A DNA stretch of 64,000 bases from Uranotaenia lowii. Taxonomy: Eukaryota > Arthropoda > Insecta > Diptera > Culicidae. Each line of letters begins with the position of its first letter. The stretch's first letter is position 1. Shown in pieces: positions 42,539 through 54,260 of this stretch. The stretch lies in the NCBI RefSeq assembly GCF_029784155.1, contig NC_073691.1, positions 141,972,433-142,036,432 of the forward strand. Direction: 5' to 3'. The notes under the pieces were generated by a model. It made no database searches and was not told the DNA's origin. It saw nothing but the letters and a program-made list of their open reading frames with translations. Made by a program: the position numbers and the translations under genes.

Positions 42539-44291
42539 CAGACCCCGTTCGATTTTGGCAACACTCGATTTTAGCAACATCCAAAAATGACGATTTTTTA
42601 TCACTTTTTTTATTATCATTTCAAATTAATCAAAATTAATGTAAAACGTAACATTAGCATGATTTTTTTTTATTTGGCCTTATTATATTAGTTTTAAATA
42701 GTAAAACCATGTTTTACTGCTTAAAACTAATATAACTAATTAAGTCAAATAAAAAAATTCTAATATTATGTTTAAAATCAATTTTGATTAATTTGAGACA
42801 AACATAAAAAATATAAAAGTGTCATAAAAAACCGCTCGATTTTGACAACATTCGATTTTGCAAAACATAAAATTTACGGGCGCACACAGGGGTAAAACAT
42901 GAAAAAGGCGATCAAAACTGTTTTCTGCCGAAACTGTTCGTTTTAGACCTATAGTGTCTTCGAGACAAATGACCAGCATTACAAGGGCTAAAAAATTAGT
43001 TTTTTGAAAAATTGATTAATCCACCTAGTAGTGAGCTAGAAAAATTAACTTTTTTAATATCCATTTTAGAGCTGTATTGTCTGAGAAAAGTTTTTAGCTT
43101 GTACCAATTCTAGCAACTTTGCTATAGAAGTCATAGCTGTAACATTAATCGTTTCAAAGTTATGACAATTTTCAGAAAAATATCACCAATTTTTAGTTTT
43201 TTCAACATAACTTTTTTGCGCGTGATTTTTCATATAAAATATGTTCTAAAGAGTTTTGAAGACAGAAAAGTTGTACACTTTTGCTGAATATATTGTATAG
43301 AAATTTTGAAGTTTAAACGAGATATCTTAAAAATACTTAACGAAAATAGTCATTTTGAACTGGTTATATCTCCTGAGTTCGGACGAGTTCGGTTACATAT
43401 TTTACAGTTTTAGAATAAGAAAAGTATCGCCTTTCAAACAATGTACAATTCAAAGTGGCCAATTGTGACCTTCATAGTGTAAATGTCAATAGAAGTAAGA
43501 TAAAAATGAAGTTTTTATACTAATTTGAGCCCATCTACCATCTCAAGTTCAAGTGGTTCAAGTAGGCCTACTTTTAGGAATCCTACATGTTGCAGCCAAG
43601 TAGTAATAGTTATGCTCAAATAAGTATAAAAACTTCACTTTCGGCTTACTTCTATTGACATTTACACTATGAAGGTCACAATTGGCCACTTTGAATTGTA
43701 CATTGTTTGAAAGGCGATACTTTTCTTATTCTAAAACTGTAAAATATGTAACCGAACTCGTCCGAACTCAGGAGATATAACCAGTTCAAAATGACTATTT
43801 TTGTTAAGTATTTTTAAGATATCTCGTTTAAACTTCAAAATTTCTATACAATATATTCAGCAAAAGTGTACAACTTTTCTGTCTTCAAAACTCTCTAGAA
43901 CATATTTTATATGAAAAATCACGCGCAAAAAAGTTATGTTGAAAAAACTGAAAATTGGTGCTATTTTTCTAAAAATTGTCACAACTCTGAAACGATTAAT
44001 GTTACAGCTATGACTTCTTTAGCAAAGTTGCTAGAATTGGTACAAGCTAAAAACTTTTCTCAGACAATACAGCTCTAAAATGGATATTAAAAAAGTTAGA
44101 TTTTCTAACTCACTACTAGGTGGATTAATCAATTTTTCATAAAACTAATTTTTTAGTCCTTGTAATGTTAGTCATTTGTCTCGAAGACACTATAGGTCTA
44201 AAATGCACAGTTTCGGCGGAAAATAGTTTTGATCGCCTTTTTCATATTTTACCCCTGTGTGGGGCGTGTTGCCAAAAACGAACGGGGTCTG
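42539..44291. mobile_element. 1.75-kb foldback element, arms of about 650 bp, TA target duplication
   Basis: CAGACCCCGTTCG at 42539 and its complement ending at 44291 are flanked by TA (42537-42538, 44292-44293). The long arms 42881-43530 and 43614-44272 are reverse complements at an estimated 95% or better, around an 83-nt loop. On the left side the terminal repeat is separated from the long arm by extra DNA containing a second palindrome (42622-42795). CAG starts and TA duplications suggest a Tc1/mariner/pogo-type parent. No coding sequence. Confidence 0.9.
42622..42795. repeat. Nested 174-bp palindrome inside the foldback
   Basis: AAATTAATCAAAATTAATGT on the left pairs with its near-complement ATTGATTTTAAA..., ending GATTAATTT at the right, with the centre near CATG at 42709. 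It interrupts the left terminal region of the 42539 element, so it inserted or arose later. Confidence 0.8.
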
Positions 44292-44335
44292 TATCTGATT
44301 TGTAAATCATTTTTCGAGTTGTGAGAAAAGGCTTA

Positions 44336-45705
44336 TTTTAGATTAATATCAAAACTTAAATTTTCAGATGATGATCATATAAACTTAAAAACAAAATTGT
44401 AATTCTTAATTCACATTTAAAAAATTCAGAATTCACAATAATTGAACTCAGATTCATGATTCAAATTCAGGACTGAAATTTCAATTCGATTTCATATTCA
44501 GAATTTTTAATTTTTTTTATTTAACAGCATGCATAATTTATTTCTAAGACTATTAAAAATTCAAAGTATCAGCTTTCAAATACTGAATTTGAAAGTGGTT
44601 GATACAAATTAAGATTCTGAATAACATTTTAATGTTAAGTTGCGGATTTCAGGTTCAAAGTTCAAATTCAGACTTAAGATATAACATCCAGATTCAGTTT
44701 AGTTAATTCACTCATTAAGAATTAGATTTTTTTTTGCGATCTGATAAAATTGATAAAATTTCAGTTTCAGATTCCAATATTGGATTCGCAATACAATTCA
44801 GGTTGTAAATTAATCTTCAGATATTTGATTTGGGTTCCGATTTATTAGTCAGATTCGGAATTCTGATTCAGATTACAAAATCGGATTTAGAATAGAGATC
44901 AGGTCCAGAGTTTAAATTCAGATTCAGAATTCACATTGAAATTTTTAACGCAGAATTTGAATTAGAAATTCATATTCAAGTTAAAATCTCAGATTCAGAT
45001 TAAAAAATCGGAATAAAAGAATAAAAAAAGAGATCAGGCTCAGGGTGCAGATTTGTACTCAGAACTCAATAAAAATTTCCATTTAAAAGTTCTTATTTCA
45101 GATTTGAATTTCAAATGCTGATGGAAATTAAAATCAGATTGAGAAGTCAGTTTCACAATTCTGATTCAGAACTATAAACTGAACTTAGAATAGATATCGG
45201 TATCAATGAATTCAGAATCAAATTGAAATCTCAGATTCAGATTCATCAATCGGATTAAGAAAAAAATAAGCTTCAAAGTGTAAATTCGGACTCAGGACTC
45301 ATATCGATTCAATAGTTTTATTTATAATTCAATTTCGGAATGCAAATGCAGAATGCAGATTCAGTATTCAAATTCTCATTTAGAAATTGAGTTTACAATT
45401 GACATCAGTTTCAGATTCGGATTCTGAACTAATATTGAAAACTTAAATTCAAAATCTTCATTCAGGACATTAATTCTAAATACATATTCAACATTTGAAT
45501 TCTAAATGCAGATTCAGAATTCAGAACTTAGATTCAGATTAAGGATTCAGATTTATATTTCAGAATTAGATTCAAATATTAAGATTCAAACAGAACCAAC
45601 GTACACATTAGTTTAAGAAATGTTTGAAAAATTTGTATTCAATAAGATTTCAAACTCAGAATTCAGATTACAAATTCAAACTCATATTAAGAACCTGGAC
45701 TTAGA
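44336..45705. repeat. Degenerate (ATTCAG)n simple-repeat domain, part 1
   Basis: For about 1.37 kb the sequence is dominated by AGATTCAGATTCAGAATTC-like hexamer units with many substitutions. All frames are closed. It looks like an old microsatellite expansion decayed by point mutation. Confidence 0.85.
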
Positions 45706-46527
45706 AATTGCTGCTTAGCAACACTGTTATGGTAACTTACGATTCTCTCTCATGAATTTCTCTCTTTGTTTATTTTTCAATGCAGCAAACTGGGTTGCCA
45801 GATTTGTCTGTAAAACGTAAAACACAGACTTTTGACCCTTTGCCCAGATATTGGTCAGACGCAGATTTTGCCAAGATTTTGGCTTGTCCTCTGCCACCAA
45901 CGCGAGTTAAAATAGTAACAGCCTTCCAAAAAGAATTTTTCGAACCTGAATGTTCCTGATTAGACAGGGAATATTTTTGAAGTTGTTTTTTTAATCCGTC
46001 TATTTTTTTTCTTTTTTTGAAGTCGAGCATAATTTATGAAATACTAAATTCAACCATGATTATGTAAACATGAGTTTGCGTTAGCATATTGAATCCGAGG
46101 CATTTTCTCGATAATATTGCAAAAACATTCAATAACGTTTCAAGATTACCCTTTTACTTGTCCTTCAACCTAAAATTCAAAATAAGCGATTGCCCAATCG
46201 ACTCAAAATCCAATCGATTTTTTCCAGTACCGATCAAGTTTTCTCAAGGAAAAACTATATCACAAGACGTATCCTTAGTATTATCCTTGTAAGCAGCTGT
46301 CAAAACTATATTTTGTATCTTGAGAGGGTGTATTTTGTTAATTTTTTCCCGCAAATATAGTTCAATTTTTTAAAAAGTGCGTTGACTGCCAAATGATGTC
46401 CTGGCATCGTTGCCCTCCACTCCAGTAACATCAGCGTTTCCGGAAGGTACGTCTTGCAGATAGAACGGAACGTTCGTCAACGTTAGTATCTTCATACCCG
46501 GCGAGATCTTCGAGCAAACAAGATCAT
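45706..46527. other. Non-repeat island between two ATTCAG domains
   Basis: 46370-46520 is GC-richer and on the minus strand holds a 49-codon open stretch, with a CSKISPGMKILTLTNVPFYL-type start, to a stop at about 46370. I do not recognise it. It could be an exon scrap or retroelement scrap. The antisense 86-codon frame at 45770-46030 shows no motif. Confidence 0.35.
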
Positions 46528-46900
46528 AATTCAGATTCAGATTACGAATTTAGATCTGAACTCAGACTCACCTGATTAGATTCAAATACAGAATTTAAAT
46601 CGGAATTTCAGTTAAAAATTTTAACTAACAATTTGAATTTAAATTTATATTCAGAATTCAGTTTCAGTATTCAGATTCGGAATTTGGATAGTAGATTAAA
46701 GATTCTGCATTAGATGTTTAAAAAAATCGCAAAGTATTGTTTTAATAGTCAACGTCCCCACTTACCCTGGTGTACCTTATAGAACTTAGATTCAAAATTC
46801 AGATTCAAATAAAGATATCGAATTCATTTTTTTTATTTTTCATTCAGATGAGTGATTTAGATTTAGAATTCAGCATCATATATTCATTAAGTTATAATGA
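46528..46900. repeat. Degenerate (ATTCAG)n simple-repeat domain, part 2
   Basis: Same hexamer pattern as 44336-45705, shorter and more interrupted. Confidence 0.7.
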
Positions 46901-48192
46901 TATAATATTCATATCTCAATTCCTCTCCCACTGAGCCAATTCTTTTTACTAAATAATATATGGATGAGCTTTAAAAGAAGGATCATCCTAGAACTAGGCG
47001 CCACAGCCAGCCATCAATAATGTAATTGTTTTAATTTATACAGTTGTAAAAAAACAAATATAAACATGTTGTAACAAGATTCAAACATGCGACCATCAAC
47101 GCGAAAATCAAGAGCGTTACCACGATGCCACTTCAGTACTTGGACTATTGGCAAAATTTAACTGTTCAAATGCCAGTCTTTCCATTCATAAAATGAACTC
47201 AATAAATATCAGTTCGATTATCCTCCAAAAAACGTACTGGCCATCTTTTTCGGCTTTCTGACAGAAAGGCATAGCGAAAGGTCAGTCGAGGCTATCTTTA
47301 ATTAAGGGTCCAATACCCCCTTTATATATACAAATCTACTCAGCTCGACGAGTTACGAAGATGTCCGTGAATTTGTATGTTCCAATTGAAATGGTCTTAC
47401 CACCCTTTCTCCTAATCTGGGCTTTTAAATTTGATGAATTTAGTTTAAAAAAAATGGATTTTTTTGGAGTTTTTAAAAACTGATATTTTAGTGCATAGTT
47501 TCAATGTTTTAGTTCGTTTAATTAGGAAATTCCTCTCTTCACATCAATTCACTTCGATAGTATAGAAAACACTCGTAAATTTTGTATCAGTTTTTAATCT
47601 CATAAATCTGATGAAATATATAAAAACTGCAATTTTTGAAAGAAAGAATTGATCGTTTCTATTAAGGCTTTTATTTTAGAAACATTGACACTTGAAATAA
47701 CTACAACACTTGAAATTTCCATATTGAAATTGCCATAATACTTAGATACTTCAATACTATATTTCAAAGTATGGAAATATTTGAATATTTGTATTTTTGT
47801 TGAACATGATGTAAAAATAAGTAGTTATCAAGATGGTGTGTTAGCTTTGTCTACCGTGAATATGTAATGAATTTAAATTGAAATATCAAACCTTTTCTAA
47901 TACTTTCTTGTTAACTAGCAATCAGTTGGTGGAGTTACCTGAAAAAAAACAGAAAAATAAAAAAGAATTTAGATAGATGCACAAATGAAGCCCTTAAAAA
48001 TTAGTCTCTGTATATTTAAAGCTAATCGTTTGTAAAAATAGGTACCAGATAATCGGAAGGGAGTTTGTCAATCATGATATCAAAATATCGGATTACAATT
48101 ATAGAATTTTACGATGTAGTTCTGATTTAAGAACTGTCTTAAAACCTTCGATTCAATAAACTCAATAATTGATGCTCTTCCTGCCAGGAATG
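46901..48192. other. Non-coding stretch
   Basis: No gene. 47259-47345 (TTTCTGACAGAAAGGCATAG, later CTCAGCTCGACGAG) has the look of a known high-copy mosquito repeat, but only one copy is in the window. TTTGAATATTTG/TTTCAAAGTATGG inverted segments near 47740-47790 are weak. Confidence 0.4.
47075..47145 (-). repeat. tRNA-like Pol III promoter head (SINE-like)
   Basis: On the minus strand, box-A-like TGGCATCGTGGTA (47130-47118) and box-B-like GTTTGAATCTTG (47086-47075) have tRNA-like spacing. Same A box as at 30685-30673. Confidence 0.5.
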
Positions 48193-48232
48193 CATACAAG
48201 AGTTTACCAGGAAGTTCCTGGTAAACTCTTGA
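48193..48232. repeat. Short perfect palindrome
   Basis: CAAGAGTTTACCAGGAA and TTCCTGGTAAACTCTTG are exact reverse complements separated by one or two bases, with GCATAC/GAACGC flanks continuing weakly. Could be a cruciform or the core of a small foldback. Confidence 0.85.
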
Positions 48233-48253
48233 ACGCATACCTCTGAATAGCAT

Positions 48254-48320
48254 AACACACGGGTGACCAACCTTTAAAACCAACGGTCCAGCCTGGATTA
48301 AAATTTATTTGACGGGCCCC
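48254..48320. mobile_element. hAT-like terminus
   Basis: CACGGGTGACCAACCTTTAA at 48258 closely resembles Charlie-type hAT ends (CAGGGGTGACCAACCT...). No opposite end or transposase recognised. Confidence 0.35.
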
Positions 48321-48837
48321 ACTTCAAATAACACTTCACTAGACATCAATCGCTCATTTTTTTTTCTTATAAACGTATATTTCCCAAGGCAATTACATTT
48401 CATAAAACGTTTAATCTATTTTCTGAGATTTTTGTTTTTAATCGATGTGATAGTAATCTTTACCACTCTTATTCGAAAATCTTATGGAACTATAATAGCA
48501 CAGCAACAACAAAAATATGAGGAACATATTTTTGATTGGAAACCTAGCATAACACATCTTGGAGAAATTTAGAAAAAAAAAATACCCAAAAATCGACTCA
48601 GCCTCTAATGTATGTAGTTGTTTCTAGTTTGGCGATCTGCATACAGCACATATGAAACCGCTGTTGATGACGTTTTACATGACGTAAAACGGGCCAAGTT
48701 CGTGGAATGTATGTGAACGCGTTTTTCCTAGTTACAGTCTCAGAACCACTAGACAAATTAATAAAACCATAGCGATTGTAGGTAGCCGCTTCAAAAATTT
48801 GTAAAATTGCGTTCGTTTTTGCAATTTCCAGCACATT
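48321..48837. other. Non-coding stretch
   Basis: Nothing recognised beyond chance open frames. Confidence 0.4.
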
Positions 48838-48910
48838 TTGGTGACCGAGCGTTGTAGGACGGAAATGGCTGGTCCACTGTTGGCATGGGTTCGGTTCCCA
48901 TCTCGGTACT
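48838..48910 (+). repeat. tRNA-like Pol III promoter head (SINE-like)
   Basis: GTGACCGAGCG (48841-48851) recalls a tRNA-Ser/Leu A box, and GGGTTCGGTTCCC (48887-48899) is close to the B-box consensus. The bases between do not fold into a standard cloverleaf that I can see. Confidence 0.45.
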
Positions 48911-50444
48911 GGGTGTTAAATTTTAATCTTAAGAAGTCCACGTTTATTCAGTCTGTATAGCCTAAATCGGCTAGACGGTGTATGCCTTTTTTAGAAATAA
49001 ATTAGAACACCCCTCGGTGTTCGAAACAGCGACACCAACCTAATGTGGTGGGAACCGGAATCCTTTGACAGCGCTTTGTAGGTTTTTGGACATAACAATT
49101 GAGTCTAGTTCCACACATATCTAACATTACGGAAGGTTTCCGGTAAGCTGGGAATATACAATCAGCAATGTGGGCAGCAAATTCGGTGAAGAAACTTTGC
49201 TCAACGTTCAGTTTGTTTGGGCTCTAACAAGCCAACCCAAACGAAATCGAAACCAAAACAAATCGGCTTCAAACCGTGTCATCGAAATTGCCGGGTTAAA
49301 TCACCATCATCTCCGGTGTTGCTTCATCTTAGCAGTCAGTCATCCGAATCGCGAAACCATGTCCCATCATGCTTGGATTACTCATCTCTGCAGAGCCAGA
49401 TTTTCCAGCCTCCAATCGACTTGACAGCTATGGGAACAATAAGTATCACAACAATGATGGCATCTTTTTCATTGCAGGGATTCCTTCTCTTCGAATCGAA
49501 GTCGCGAAGTTTGACAGACCTGGGTTTGGTCGGATCGGGGTAAGGCAATATAAATTCTGCCATTCATCAAAAAAGCTCCGAAGCAAATGTGTGGGTGGGT
49601 AGACGCTGAACCCCACACGGTAAGATCGGGGAAAGTTGTTTCCTTTTTGTGAAAGTAAAATTTATGATTACCGCACACCGATTTCAGGAATGTCTTTCCC
49701 AATCACAATGGATTTTGCCATAAGTCATCGTGGCTGCGTACAAAATCTCGTATAAATTTCTAGCTTGATTGAAAGCTAATTGAACACTCCGAGACTGTTG
49801 GTGGCAAGGAAATGACTTCATCGTTTGCTCGATTGACCATAGTTAGCAGAAGATGGTACGGGATTGCATGCAACAGCTTAAGCAGCTATGGATAAGCGTA
49901 TCCGACGAATTGTTCAACGAGGCGCGTAATCTTCAGATGAGGACGGCTTATAAGACTAGCGAAGATTGGCTCGAGCGGCCAGTGATTTATTCACCAGTTA
50001 GACTAGTAGCTGATCAGCTCAATGGCTGTGGGTATTTGATTAGTTATCAGCTTGGGTTTTCTTATGTTGGGGGTTTTTCGTATCCACAATGCTGCGAGTG
50101 GCCATTCATAATCGGTAGTACAGTTATGCCATGTGGTTGAGCTTATAAAAATGCTCGTTGTAACGGTTATGCAAACAGACGATTTCGCTTGTAAGATGTT
50201 TTGTGCGGATGTTGACCTTGATACTTTTTTTCGATGCCGCGCCGACGATTCATTTAACTATTTTAAAGCCTTGGGTGCGTTAGGAATGAAAAAAATCATA
50301 GGGTAAAAACCTTTGCCATCTTGACATTTATCTGCATTTTAAGAACCCTATGAAAATTGATTGGTATGTATTTGGTAACAGAACGTTGAAGACTTGTATT
50401 TTAGGACTAAGAGAAACTGCTTTAGGTATAAGAATACCGTCAAA
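48911..50444. other. Non-repeat stretch of balanced composition; possible host DNA
   Basis: 49020-50290 lacks repeat partners in the window and is GC-richer than average. Open frames occur in several phases (49170-49424, 49217-49543, 49853-50140 and antisense), with no motif or splice-consistent continuation that I trust. Could contain regulatory DNA or untranslated exon sequence. Confidence 0.35.
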
Positions 50445-50445
50445 C

Positions 50446-52165
50446 GGGGCATCATGCAAAAGCAGGGTTAGATGCAACATTTGTATACCACAACACTCAT
50501 TCAATTTTTATTTCAATATACTATGATAAAGTTATCATTGAATGATAACAGATTGATGATGACATAGTTTTTAACATCGTGAGATAGTTTTTTAAAGTTT
50601 TTGATTTTATAAAAAATTTAAAAAATCGAGCAATAGATGTACAAACTTTTACATTTTTCCATGCTTAAAAAAAACTTTACCTAGTATGACGGATTGGCTT
50701 AATGATATCACCTACAAACTTAATATTGCTTTCATTATCCTATACCAATACTGTTGCTGTATAAATATTTTTCGGACAATCTCCAATTTTTTTTAAATAA
50801 ATATTTTAATAATTCAGTTACCGTAAACTGGGGGAACTTTGATCAGCGGGGTGACTTTGATCAACATGAAATTTTTGCAGATAATCATCATTTTCTATGT
50901 ATAAAGTTGAAATATCTGAAAACTGTTGACTACGTTTAAAAGTCTGTAAATTGAGTTACAAATGAGCTTAATTTCGTTTTTATTAGGATATTTTTAACAA
51001 TACTCAAAATATAATTTTAAAATCATAAAATATCTGGTTTTGTGTGGGCTCACTAACAAACATCTGTCCTGATCAAATTTGAGCATTTAGGAGCAAATGG
51101 GTTGTTTTATGCGAAAATTCAACTTTTTTCTTTGTTTAGTTTCAGTTTAAGTGTTATTTTTATGGTCATTTGATGATAATTTCTGGATATTAAAAAAAAC
51201 GGTCATTTCCCATGAAAAAGCCCGTATAGAAAAAATAGCTAAAAACCCTATGAAATGGTTAAGTTTGAAGAAAACAAAAGAACATGAGAACAGTACGAGG
51301 ACTTAGAGAGTTGCATGAAGGTAAAATATTGTTTGTTTTTGAGGCCAAAAAATATTGAGAAATGTTTATAATTTTTGCCCCTAAATGTATGCAACAACAT
51401 TGTCCATCTTCTGAGCATTTTTATTTTTGAAAAAAAAAATTGAATCCTTCAATTGCGTCCAAACAATAAATTACTGTTATTGATGTTTTGAGACTTCTGT
51501 GCTGAATGGCTTCAAAACAATAAATTTGAAGATGTTGAGATACGTAAAAACCTTAGTGATCAAAGTTACCCCGAAACTCGAAATCTGGTTTTGTAACAAA
51601 CATTTAATTATAACCACCAATGTCGATTGAATTTACTGCAATCAATGATCATGTTTAATACTCCTCACCTCAGTAAGGGTTTTAAAGCTTTTAGATATTA
51701 AGAAAAAGAAACCTCTTTAAAAATATTCAAAAATGAATGAAAAAAGTGATCAAAGTTCCCCCAGTTTACGGTGCCTGCCTGGGGCAAAATGCAACAAAAT
51801 GCAAATCAGAACTAAATCTCATAAATCGCGTTTCCATATGCTGGGATATGATTGTTTTGCTTTATGCGTTTGTTAACATATAATTTCATCCATCCTAAGA
51901 TTTATTTTGATGATTAAAGTTTATAGAATATTTTGTAGAATTTTTTACCCCTAAATGTATGCAGCAGATTAACACTTTTTTCTTAAAAACATTTAAAAAA
52001 AAAATTTAAAATTTTACTCGAACAAAACCAAAAATTACTGCAATTGGTGCTTTATGCGTTATAATATCACAAATGTATCAAAAACTATAAATTTTCAAAC
52101 CTTTTTCATTTCATTTTTCATTAATTACAGATTTTGTTGCAACTTACCCCTTTTTCTTAGTAGGG
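50446..52165. mobile_element. Outer GGGGCA-type element interrupted by a MITE
   Basis: CGTCAAACGGGGCATCATGC at 50448 and the GTTGCAACTTACCCCTTTTT region at 52136-52155 may be its inverted ends. GGGGCAAAATGCAACAAAAT lies at 51781 just after the inner MITE. The internal segment 50693-50752 matches 13168-13227. Boundaries are approximate. Confidence 0.4.
50820..51772. mobile_element. MITE with 26-bp TIR ACCGTAAACTGGGGGAACTT
   Basis: The left end ACCGTAAACTGGGGGAACTT followed by TGATCA has its exact reverse complement at the right end (51747-51772). Internally, GTGACTTTGATCAAC and GATCAAAGTTACCCC echo the ends. No coding sequence. Related ends occur at 28557-28581. No target duplication could be fixed. 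Confidence 0.85.
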
Positions 52166-52316
52166 TGAAAATCGCATGTTTTTGTAAATTTGGTGTCCCA
52201 TCAACCTTAAAACTTGCTGCATTTTTCAGACTACATCGTTGTTTAAACTGGCGGCAGTCGATGTGGTTCATTAGTGAGAAGGCTTCGTAAGGCGTACCTA
52301 TCGTTTTTCGGCTATG
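52166..52316. other. Short spacer before the LTR element
   Basis: Nothing recognised. Confidence 0.4.
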
Positions 52317-52321
52317 GTTCC

Positions 52322-52511
52322 TGTGTGTATGTATGAAACCGACACTTGGTCATCCGACGCGAGCGTGTACGCGGCCCCAGTCAGTCAGTGAGCGAGCGTG
52401 AGCAGAGAAGCGAGCCACATTGTAGCGAGTGGCTCATTGCATAGTTTCCCCCGGCTGGGGCAGTCAAGTGGACCGACGGCATCGCTTCGGGAGACTTGGC
52501 CAGTCTGCACA
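52322..52511 (+). repeat. 5' LTR
   Basis: 190 bp, GC-rich compared with the window, TG...CA ends. Contains a GAGCCAC...GTGGCTC stem (52413-52436) that could be an RNA structure near the R region. Identical to the 3' LTR. Confidence 0.93.
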
Positions 52512-52513
52512 TT

Positions 52514-52529
52514 TGGCGACCGTGACAGG
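52514..52529 (+). promoter_or_regulatory. tRNA primer-binding site
   Basis: TGGCGACCGTGACAGG starts with the TGG that pairs to a tRNA CCA end. The rest fits the T-arm and acceptor of insect tRNA-Arg from memory. Confidence 0.8.
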
Positions 52530-52835
52530 TAATTTCTCGTGAACATAATCGAACGAGAAATTATAAAATCGAATCAGAAAAATAAACAAAAGCGATCAAC
52601 GATTCACGTTAAAAAAATTTTCAGCCTAGTTGCTTAAAAATCAGACACTTTCTGAATTTCCCATTTAAAAAAACTGCGGAAAAATGGGTAGTTCTCAGTT
52701 TAAGTAAAAAAGTAACACAGTCGGATGATTTTCGGAAGCTATTTCATGTGAAGTGAAAAAAAGAAAACACAGTGCATAATGTGATAGATAACTAGTGTTT
52801 TAGCAAATGAGCAAAAAGTGTTTTATGAAATAGTA

Positions 52836-53400
52836 AGCGAGTCGTAAGGACAGCTTGAAATTGGAAGGCGAGTTGAGAGGACAGCCTGAACTTATTGGAA
52901 AAAATCAAGCGAGTTGAGAGGACAGCTTGAAATCCATATGAAAATAACACCAATAAGCGAGTTGAGAGGACGGCTTGGTGATCAAGCGGGTTGAGAGGAC
53001 AGCTTGAAAGAAATAAACAAAAAAAAATACACCAATAAGCGAGTTGAGAGGACAGCTTGGTGATCAAGCGGGTTGAGAGGACAGCTTGAAATTGGAAGGC
53101 GAGTTGAGAGGACAGCCTAAACATATTGAAAAAATCAAGCGAGTTGAGAGGACAGCTTGAAATACATTTGAAAATAACACCAATAAGCGAGTTGAGAGGA
53201 CAGCTTGGTGATCAAGCGGGTTGAGAGGACAGCTTGAAATAAATAAAAAAAAAAAACACCAATAAGCGAGTTGAGAGGACAGCTTGGTGATCCAGCGGGT
53301 TGAGAGGACAGCTTGAAATTGAAAGGCGAGTTGAGAGGACAGCCTAAACGTATTGAAAATCAAACATGTTCAGAGGACAACTTGTTAATCAAGCGAGTAG
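52836..53400. repeat. Minisatellite inside the LTR element (GCGAGTTGAGAGGACAGCTTG)
   Basis: At least 14 copies of a core of about 22 bp, AGCGAGTTGAGAGGACAGCT, are arranged in a higher-order unit of 227-231 bp (GAAATTGGAAGG at 52857 and 53088; GAAATTGAAAGG at 53315). Spacers between cores are AT-rich and also repeat. Frames on the minus strand stay open only because of the repeat and are not genes. Confidence 0.92.
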
Positions 53401-54260
53401 AAAGACTGCTTGAAATATGTTAAAAAACACCATTAAGAGGGTTTACAGAAATGGAAAAAATTCCCTTACAATCGTGAAATGAATTATAAGGACTTATAGG
53501 TGAGAATGGAAACTCGAGAAAACTGAAGTAATTTTGAAACAAGGTAAAAAAAACTATTGGCAGCTTGGAATTCCAACTTAAGTGAATTGAAAGCACAGCT
53601 TGAAAACTTATAGGCGAATTGAAAAGGAAGCCTGAACGAGTTGAAATAACAGCTTAAGATAAGAAAAATTTATGGATCGTGTCGAGAGAACAGTTTGAAC
53701 AGATTAATCAAATTTCATATGAATTTAGATAACAACTTGAAATCTTAAAGCGTATTGTGATCAGTTTTGGAATCTACACAAATTCATAAAGAAGCAGATG
53801 GAAAAGTAAGCTTTGAATAAGTCGAGGAACAGCTTGCACTAATCCTTTAAAATTGTCATGTTTGTTGGGAATACAGCTAAACGATACGGATGATACGAAT
53901 TCCAAGCGAGTTCAAGTACACAACCTGAAACTACAACTTGCCGTTGAGAGATCAGCTTTGGTATCTCATAGAAATTATAACCAAGCAAGGTGAGGAGACA
54001 GCTTGGGATGAATGTGAATTATGATGCAAATCGAGAGAATTACTTGCATACATTGTTTTGAATTCCAGTTGAATTGAAAGGACAACTCGAAAATTTAAAA
54101 ATAAAAAAGAGAGGATTGCAGGAGCAGTGTGACGAATTTAAGTCTTGCGAATTGTTAAAATAGTTTGGGAGATTCATAGAACAACTTGAAATTGAAAAGC
54201 AAAAATGTTATTTATGATGACGAATACAATATGTCTTGATAGCGAGTCAATAAATGTAAG
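53401..54260. repeat. Decayed continuation of the minisatellite
   Basis: Scattered degenerate cores (for example GAATTGAAAGCACAGCTTG near 53585, GCAAGGTGAGGAGACAGCTT near 53984) show that most of the element interior came from the same repeat. Confidence 0.6.

Noticed and set aside
48838..48910. A true tRNA gene
   Set aside because: Box A and B are tRNA-like but I could not draw a proper acceptor stem and anticodon arm.
49170..50140. Several frames that might be exons of a host gene
   Set aside because: Frames are inconsistent, with no splice-linked continuation or known protein; kept only as a possible unique region.
52792..53363. Long minus-strand open frames with repeated LSSQLA-type peptides
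   Set aside because: They are the LTR-element minisatellite read through; repeat units without stops give open frames, and there is no start context or known domain.
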